DNA of 7,540 bases. Origin: Acidobacteriota bacterium. GTDB lineage: Bacteria > Acidobacteriota > Holophagae > Holophagales > Holophagaceae. Positions 1-4,634 of the stretch are shown here, in pieces (positions within the stretch are counted from its first letter, which is position 1; the number at the start of each line of letters is the position of its first letter). Below the pieces are notes generated by a model that did not search any database, was not told where the DNA came from, and was given only the letters and a program-made list of their open reading frames with translations. Position numbers and translations under genes: made by a program. The DNA is taken from NCBI GenBank assembly GCA_021778785.1, contig JAJYBX010000088.1, positions 1-7,540 of the forward strand, written 5' to 3'.

Positions 1-1364
1 CCCCCGCCGGCGAAGGCCGGCATCTCGGGCTCGGCGATGTCCACGCCCCGATCCACCCGGAGGATCGCCGCCACCAGCTTCTCCGTCGGGCCCGCGCCCA
101 CGGACAGGGCCAGGGCCCCGGTGCGGGGCGCGGCCTTGGCCACGAAGGGGTTGGGCCAGGTGCCCTGCTGGGCTCCGGCGAGGCGGCGGCGCAGGGCCTC
201 GCACTCGAAGGCGTCCCCCGCCCCCAGGCGCGGAACCACCCAGAAGGAGAGCTCCGTGTCCGGGGCCATGGCCGAGAGGGCCACCCGCGTCCACTCGCCG
301 CGCTCGCCCAGGCTGGGCTGCGGGCCCGGGAACAGCAGGGCGCGCAGGGGCGCCTCGCGATCGCTGATCCAGGTGCCCTCGGGCCGTGCCACCAGGTGGA
401 AGACACCGCCGGAGCCCCGCAACTGCTGGACCTGCGCCTGGCCTCCTGGGCCCTGCCAGGTGACGGTGCGGGCCCGGGCCCCCTGGCTGAGGGGATTGAG
501 CTTGAGCAGGCCCAGCAGCAGCTGGCTCCGCAGGGGCAGGTCGCCGGGGATGAAGACCAGGGTGCCGAGGAGGCCGTTCCCCGGGCCGCGTTCCACGCCG
601 TAATGCAGGATCCAGGCCTCGCGGCCCGCCAGGGGTTCCAGGGCCGGGGAGGCCTGGCGCAGCCAGGGCTCCAGGTGGCGCACCACGAAGCCGGCACGGC
701 TGCCCTGGGCCAGGGCCGGCACGAGGCCCACGCCGTCCGCGGAGCCGCCCGCCAGGGCCTGGAGGCGCGCCAATCCCGGGCGCATCTGCCGCAGGTGGAT
801 GAGCACGCCGGGCTGGGCCGCCTGCTCCAGCCCCTTGGGAAGCGCCGCGTTCCCGGACTGGGTGAACAGGGCCGGGCTGGGGATCCACTGGAAGCGCCAG
901 CCGGCCGGGTCCAGGTGGAGGCCCAGGCCCTGGGTCCAGGGCCGGTCCACCCGGTCGGGGGCGCCCAGGTAGGCGAAGGGATCGGCGCCCGACTGCCGGT
1001 AGCCGCGGAGGTAGAGGAAGTGGGCCGCCTCCGGCCCGCCCGCCGCCAGGGCCTGCGCGGCCCACTGGTCCAGGGGCCACTGGGTGAGCGCGGCCAGGGC
1101 CGCCCGCCGGTCGCCCGCGTCCTTGAGGTGCTCCAGGAGCTGGCCCTTCCGTTCCTCCTGGCTCATCTGCGCGAAGGGGACGGACTGCCAGATGCGCTGG
1201 CCGCGGGCGTCGGTCCGGTAGTAGCTCCACTGCTGGACCCGCTGCCAGGCCCACGCGGGCACCGGCGCCTGGGCCCAGGCGACGCCGGGAACGAGGGCCA
1301 GGCCCACGATCCACGCGCCCACACGCCAAGCGAGTCGCCCCTGGCCACGCCCCATTCCCCGCAC
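1..1364 (-). CDS. Exported protein of unknown function, 3' end outside the window (partial)
   Basis: The minus strand stays open from 1364 to the left edge: 454 codons plus two bases, with no stop. A GTG at 1364-1362 is the best start because GGAGG lies at 1374-1370, five bases upstream. The in-frame ATG at 1355-1353 leaves that ribosome site 14 bases away; it is the alternative. Residues 1-31 look like a Sec signal peptide: arginines (R6, R10, R14), a hydrophobic core about 15-28, and an AWA cleavage motif at 29-31. The mature part is rich in Trp, Gln, Leu, Gly and Pro, has no later membrane segment, and has a single cysteine (FECE, near residue 390). I recognise no catalytic motif or family. 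It is divergent from hutI and could share a control region with it, but nothing ties it to histidine breakdown. That it is a real gene is well supported by the signal peptide, the ribosome site and protein-like composition; its role is unknown. Confidence 0.8.
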   Translation of the reverse strand, partial: MRGMGRGQGRLAWRVGAWIVGLALVPGVAWAQAPVPAWAWQRVQQWSYYRTDARGQRIWQSVPFAQMSQEERKGQLLEHLKDAGDRRAALAALTQWPLDQWAAQALAAGGPEAAHFLYLRGYRQSGADPFAYLGAPDRVDRPWTQGLGLHLDPAGWRFQWIPSPALFTQSGNAALPKGLEQAAQPGVLIHLRQMRPGLARLQALAGGSADGVGLVPALAQGSRAGFVVRHLEPWLRQASPALEPLAGREAWILHYGVERGPGNGLLGTLVFIPGDLPLRSQLLLGLLKLNPLSQGARARTVTWQGPGGQAQVQQLRGSGGVFHLVARPEGTWISDREAPLRALLFPGPQPSLGERGEWTRVALSAMAPDTELSFWVVPRLGAGDAFECEALRRRLAGAQQGTWPNPFVAKAAPRTGALALSVGAGPTEKLVAAILRVDRGVDIAEPEMPAFAGG

Positions 1365-1369
1365 TGGAA

Positions 1370-1374
1370 CCTCC
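1370..1374 (-). promoter_or_regulatory. Ribosome binding site that favours a GTG start
   Basis: GGAGG on the minus strand (1374 down to 1370) is followed by five bases and then GTG at 1364. The first ATG in the same frame is nine bases further on and too far from this site, so the GTG is the likelier start of the exported protein. Only three residues (MRG) differ between the two choices. Confidence 0.6.
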
Positions 1375-1408
1375 GGTGTGAGGCGATGCTACCAAGGGCC
1401 CCGGGGGG

Positions 1409-1425
1409 CGCAAGAAACCCTTGCG
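1409..1425. promoter_or_regulatory. Perfect inverted repeat between the divergent genes (operator or hairpin)
   Basis: CGCAAG (1409-1414) and CTTGCG (1420-1425) are perfect complements around a five-base centre. On the plus strand the repeat is followed by TGATTTTTG, so an RNA made in that direction would have a short hairpin followed by a T-rich run, about 40 bases before the hutI start. It may be an operator for a dimeric regulator of one or both divergent genes, or a weak terminator blocking plus-strand transcripts that come through the upstream gene. A TTGACG at 1432-1437 resembles a -35 box for hutI, but no convincing -10 follows. The repeat is directly visible; its function is inferred. 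Confidence 0.4.
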
Positions 1426-1463
1426 TGATTTTTGACGGCCCCGGCCCCTGGCAGACTGGAGCC

Positions 1464-2672
1464 ATGTCGGACCGTCGCGTGCTCGTGAACCTCCGGGGCC
1501 TCCTGACCCCCGATCCCACCCGGGCCTGGGCGGTGGACCGCATCCCGGATGCGGCGCTGGCCCTCGAAGACGGCCGCGTGGCCTGGCTGGGCCGGGCGGC
1601 GGACCTGCCTGCGGGCTGGAAGGACGCGCCGCGGGTGGACGGCGGCGGGGCCTGGGCCAGCCCGGGGTTCGTGGATCCCCACACCCACCTGCTCTTCGGC
1701 GGCGACCGCTCGGGCGAGTTCAACCGCCGCCTCCACGGCGTCACGTACCAGGAGATCGCCGCAGAGGGCGGCGGCATCCGCGAGACCGTGCGGGCCACCC
1801 GCGCCGCCTCGGTGGACGAGCTGGTGGCGGCCGGCGAGGCCCGGCTGCGGGCCTTCCGCGAACGGGGCGTCGTGCATCTCGAGGTGAAGACCGGCTACGG
1901 CCTGGAGCTGGAGGCGGAATCCCGGCTGACGGCCGCCTACGCCGAGCTGCGCCGGCGCGGGTGGAGCTTCGACGTGACCCTGCTGCCTGCCCACGATCTC
2001 GCGCCGGAATTCGCCGGCGATGCCGAGGCCAATGCCCGCGCCGTGGCCGAGGACTGGCTGCCGGAGCTGGTGCGGCGCCACCCGGGCGTGGCCGCCTTCT
2101 GCGATGTCTTCGTGGAGACCGGTGTCTACTCCGCCGACCAGGGCCGGCGGATCTTCGAGGCCGGCAAGCGGCTGGGCCTGCGCCCCCGCGTCCACGCCGA
2201 CGAGCTGACCTGGACCGGCGGCGCGGAACTGGCGGCGGAGCTCGGGGCCGCCAGCGCGGACCACCTCATGTTCTGCAGCGAGGCCGGCATGAAGGCCATG
2301 GCCGCGGCCGACGTCACGCCCGTGCTGCTGCCTGGCACCACGCTGTTCCTTGGCATGCGCGACTGGGCCCCGGCCCGGAAGATGATCCAGGCCGGCTGCC
2401 GCGTGGCCCTGGCCACGGACTTCAACCCCGGCTCCTGCCCCTGCCTGGATCCCCTCACCATCCTGCGCCTCGGCTGCCTGCAGCTGCGCATGACCTTCGA
2501 GGAGGCCTTCACCGCCATGACCCTCCACGCCGCCCGCAGCCTGGGCCGCGCCGATCTCGGCCACCTCCACCCCGGCGCCAGGGCCGACGTGCTGCTGTGG
2601 GACGTGGGCGAGCTGCTGGAGATGGTGTACTGGGTGGGCGAACCCTACCGTCCGAGATTCCTCCCGGCCTGA
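1464..2672 (+). CDS. hutI: Imidazolonepropionase (histidine degradation), EC 3.5.2.7
   Basis: This 402-residue cytoplasmic enzyme hydrolyses 4-imidazolone-5-propanoate to N-formimino-L-glutamate, the third step of histidine breakdown. It belongs to the metal-dependent amidohydrolase family. Visible hallmarks in order: an N-terminal beta region with PGFVDPHTHLLFGGDR (metal ligands H73 and H75; R82), the HutI block VTYQEIAAEGGGI at 94-106, KTGYG at 142-146, PAHDLAPEF with H177, RVHADE with ligand H244 and E247, SADHL with H267, and ATDFNPGSCP with metal ligand D319. No key residue is missing and the length is close to the usual 400-420. The TDFNPGSCP form resembles Bacillus-type HutI more than the enterobacterial form, which to my recollection reads D-x-NPGT. 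The ATG follows GGAG by only two bases, so the ribosome site is poor. The open frame runs upstream to 396, but that part is antisense to the exported protein and lacks family similarity. No hutH, hutU, hutG or hutC lies in the window. Confidence 0.96.
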   Translation: MSDRRVLVNLRGLLTPDPTRAWAVDRIPDAALALEDGRVAWLGRAADLPAGWKDAPRVDGGGAWASPGFVDPHTHLLFGGDRSGEFNRRLHGVTYQEIAAEGGGIRETVRATRAASVDELVAAGEARLRAFRERGVVHLEVKTGYGLELEAESRLTAAYAELRRRGWSFDVTLLPAHDLAPEFAGDAEANARAVAEDWLPELVRRHPGVAAFCDVFVETGVYSADQGRRIFEAGKRLGLRPRVHADELTWTGGAELAAELGAASADHLMFCSEAGMKAMAAADVTPVLLPGTTLFLGMRDWAPARKMIQAGCRVALATDFNPGSCPCLDPLTILRLGCLQLRMTFEEAFTAMTLHAARSLGRADLGHLHPGARADVLLWDVGELLEMVYWVGEPYRPRFLPA

Positions 2673-2694
2673 TCGCCGTCTGGATCCGAAGGCC

Positions 2695-2770
2695 TGGTCA
2701 CGTTTGGTCTGCGACTCATATAAAATTTCTAATTATTATTATTGATTGACATATTTTAAATACAAATGAC
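2695..2770 (+). promoter_or_regulatory. AT-rich island, likely promoter region of the kelch lipoprotein gene
   Basis: Positions 2717-2770 contain only about 8 G or C bases in 54, in a neighbourhood that is about two thirds G+C. The island has four ATT repeats in a row (2732-2743), TATAAA at 2719-2724 and a perfect TTGACA at 2746-2751. One sigma-70-like pairing is TGGTCA (2695-2700), 18 bases, then TATAAA. The TTGACA has no good -10 partner at 16-18 bases. The only downstream gene on the plus strand is the kelch lipoprotein, about 360 bases on. Such islands commonly hold promoters, upstream activating elements or binding sites for xenogeneic silencers; which applies here cannot be decided from the sequence. 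Confidence 0.4.
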
Positions 2771-3117
2771 TTGATTCCGCTATCGTCACGCCTATGTTTG
2801 CGACGTGACCCAACGGTCATCAGCTTTCCACGAGACGATCGAGCCCCGGCGCACGAGCACGCGGGGACGCTGAGCGATCATCGGGCAGCTAGGCACCCAG
2901 GGGATGCCGGTGGAAGCGCCTCCAGGGACCGGAAACGAACCTGCTCCGGGCCCGGGTTCTTTGCGTTCTCGCGAAGGCCGTTCCGCGGCCTCGGAAGAGG
3001 CACGTTCTGCGGCGATCCGTGATCCAGGGCCCATCCGGAGCACCTCCAGGTCGGTCCGGCCCTGCTGCATCAGCCCACAGGTGGTTCCCAACCCCGGCGC
3101 CGGACCGGCGCCCCATC

Positions 3118-3122
3118 AGGAG
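3118..3122 (+). promoter_or_regulatory. Ribosome binding site deciding the start of the kelch lipoprotein
   Basis: AGGAG lies six bases upstream of the ATG at 3129, and this ATG opens directly into a signal peptide. The frame is open to 2904 upstream, but that stretch would bury the signal peptide inside the protein. A GGCGCC/GGCGCC inverted repeat (3096-3112) ends five bases before this site and could affect access to it. Confidence 0.75.
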
Positions 3123-3128
3123 TCCCAC

Positions 3129-4544
3129 ATGACGATACGAACCTCCCGCCTCCTCCCCACGTGCTTCGGCCTCGCGGCCCTCCTCGCCGTGTGGGTCTCC
3201 TGCGGCGGCCGTTCCGCCCGCGACGACAACGCCTCCCCTGCCACCACGCAGGTGGCCGCCTCGACCCCGACCGGGACCGCGCTCCCCATCGTGGGAACCG
3301 TGACCGCCCTCGGGCCGGGGGAGACCTTCACCCTCCAGACGAGCCGGGGCACGGTCCACCGCTTCCGGCTGGACGCCACCACCCGATCCTTCACCCGGTC
3401 GATGTGGTCCGCTGCCGGGACCCCAGGCGATCTCCAGATCGGCGCGCGCCTGTGCGTCTCCGCCGTTGAGGCACCCGACGGGACGTCCCTGGCCCGCCAC
3501 CTCCTCCGCCTCGATCCGACCAGCCAGACCAAGGCGCCACGCACCCTCCGGCCGGCAGAGGGGGAAGGCCCCGTGGCCCGCATCTACCACCACGCCATCT
3601 ACCGGGACCGGTCGGACGAGATGTTCATCTTCGCCGGACAGGACGGGCCCTCCTGGACCAATGAGGTCAGGGACCTCTGGTCCTTCCATGTGCGCACGGG
3701 ACACTGGGAGTACCTCGGCGAGCAGCCCGCCGCGACGGCGAACCTCTATGTGCCCGCCTATGACCGCGATGCCGACCGGATCGTGATGTACGTGGCCATG
3801 GACGGAGATGGCAACCTCCTGGCCACGCCCGAGACCTGGGCCTTCGATCCGGTGTCCAGGACCTGGGAGAACCGGCAGGCTGCGAATCCGCCCAGCCCGA
3901 GGTGGGGCAGCATGATGGCCTACGATGCCCACGCCGGGAAGACAGTCCTCTTCGGAGGCGGAGACTTCCAGACCTGGCTCCCCCTCGATGAGACGTGGAC
4001 CTACGACTACCCGACCAACACCTGGACCCAGCTGCATCCGGCCACATCGCCGCTCTCCATCAACTTCGGCGCCATGGCCTACGACAGCCGGGCGGAACTC
4101 ATCGTGATGTTCAGCGGTAGCTACTGGTACAACGAGACCGGGGCTGGCTGGAATCTGGACGAAACCTGGACCCTGGACGTTCCCGAGGCCACCTGGCGGC
4201 GCGTGCCCACGGCCGTCGCTCCCACCGCCCGGACCTACCACCGGATGGACTACGATCCCCGCCTGGGCGAAGTCCTGATGTTCGGCGGATGCACCGGGAC
4301 GGACTTCCCGGATGATCCCCTGATCCCGCAGAACGACACCTGGGCGTTCAACGCCCGAACCGGCCTCTGGCGCCAGCTCGATCCCAAGGCTGTCCCCGGT
4401 CCCACCGGCTGGCACACCCTGGTGTTCGCCACCGTCGCGGATCGCGCCGTGGTGTTCGGCGGCGGTGTTTCCCGCGACCTGCCGACCCGCGCGACCTGGC
4501 TCTACCACCCGGAGCCGGACCGCTGGAAGAACGTGCTCGAGTGA
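3129..4544 (+). CDS. Probable lipoprotein: DUF5666-like domain plus six kelch repeats
   Basis: This protein of 471 residues is predicted to be exported. Residues 1-25 form a signal peptide (R4, R7, hydrophobic core 13-22) ending at VWVSC with C25, a possible lipid-attachment cysteine, although Trp at -3 is unusual for a lipobox. A low-complexity Thr/Ala/Pro linker (about 30-52) leads to a small domain at about 53-130 with the pattern GTVTALGPGETFTLQT, then DATT, then IGARLCV, like DUF5666. Six kelch-type repeats follow at about 151-196, 205-248, 258-301, 311-358, 368-417 and 427-470, each with a YD-like strand, a VMFGG-like strand and a TWxxD...TW strand. This count fits a six- or seven-bladed propeller. 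Repeats 2 and 4 have a degenerate glycine pair. No catalytic site is visible; binding of a carbohydrate or protein at the cell surface is a guess. The gene is single, convergent with mscS, and prefers CTC over CTG for leucine (about 2:1 by eye), unlike its neighbours. Confidence 0.88.
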   Translation: MTIRTSRLLPTCFGLAALLAVWVSCGGRSARDDNASPATTQVAASTPTGTALPIVGTVTALGPGETFTLQTSRGTVHRFRLDATTRSFTRSMWSAAGTPGDLQIGARLCVSAVEAPDGTSLARHLLRLDPTSQTKAPRTLRPAEGEGPVARIYHHAIYRDRSDEMFIFAGQDGPSWTNEVRDLWSFHVRTGHWEYLGEQPAATANLYVPAYDRDADRIVMYVAMDGDGNLLATPETWAFDPVSRTWENRQAANPPSPRWGSMMAYDAHAGKTVLFGGGDFQTWLPLDETWTYDYPTNTWTQLHPATSPLSINFGAMAYDSRAELIVMFSGSYWYNETGAGWNLDETWTLDVPEATWRRVPTAVAPTARTYHRMDYDPRLGEVLMFGGCTGTDFPDDPLIPQNDTWAFNARTGLWRQLDPKAVPGPTGWHTLVFATVADRAVVFGGGVSRDLPTRATWLYHPEPDRWKNVLE

Positions 4545-4560
4545 CCCTCGGCAACCCTGA

Positions 4561-4622
4561 TCGCGGAAGGCGGGAACAGGGCCCCGGCTCCAACCGGTCT
4601 CCAGGTTCCGTGCCTTCCGCGA
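4561..4622. terminator. Long inverted repeat between convergent genes, possible bidirectional terminator
   Basis: TCGCGGAAGGC (4561-4571) and GCCTTCCGCGA (4612-4622) are perfect 11-base complements. A second arm pair, GGAAC (4573-4577) and GTTCC (4605-4609), continues the stem after a small internal loop, so the folded RNA would have about 16 pairs and a 27-base top. It begins 16 bases after the kelch stop and ends 12 bases before the mscS stop, so it would form at the 3' end of both transcripts. Neither side has a T-run, so it is not a classical intrinsic terminator. It may instead act as a 3'-end stabilising hairpin or be a small interspersed palindromic repeat. Confidence 0.5.
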
Positions 4623-4634
4623 CCCGCTTCCCTC

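Larger units (their letters stand above)
2673..3128. other. Gene-free control region between hutI and the kelch lipoprotein gene
   Basis: These 456 bases hold no gene I can support. The short open frames on both strands have no ribosome site and arginine/proline/glycine-rich products typical of chance frames. No strong terminator follows hutI. The left third is an extreme AT-rich island (about 2717-2770), listed separately. The rest is G+C-rich with several small inverted repeats: GTCACG/CGTGAC at 2785-2790 and 2804-2809; CCCC-GCG/CGC-GGGG at 2844-2866, enclosed by GATCG/CGATC at 2837-2841 and 2875-2879; AGGCCG/CGGCCT at 2975-2991; CAGGGCC/GGCCCTG at 3025-3064; and GGCGCC/GGCGCC at 3096-3112. 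If transcription starts in the AT-rich island, these lie in an untranslated leader of more than 300 bases. I do not recognise a known riboswitch. Confidence 0.7.

Noticed and set aside
396..1463. A 5' extension of the hutI reading frame by about 356 codons
   Set aside because: The extension is antisense to the exported protein gene, has no similarity to amidohydrolases, and the HutI family begins at about the ATG at 1464.
1389..2570. A 393-codon open frame antisense to hutI
   Set aside because: Its product is Gly/Ala/His/Gln-rich, as expected from the complement of a G+C-rich gene, and the plus strand carries all HutI motifs.
2746..2775. A sigma-70 promoter built on the perfect TTGACA at 2746-2751
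   Set aside because: No acceptable -10 box lies 16-18 bases downstream; the best candidate, CTTGAT, matches only three of six bases. It is kept only as part of the AT-rich island.
2771..3022. A possible small gene of 83 codons in the hutI-kelch spacer
   Set aside because: It starts at TTG without a ribosome site, its product is Arg/Pro/Gly-rich, and it has no recognisable pattern.
2889..4508. A 539-codon open frame antisense to the kelch gene
   Set aside because: Long antisense frames are common at this G+C content. The product is low in complexity and has no motif, while the plus strand shows six clear kelch repeats.
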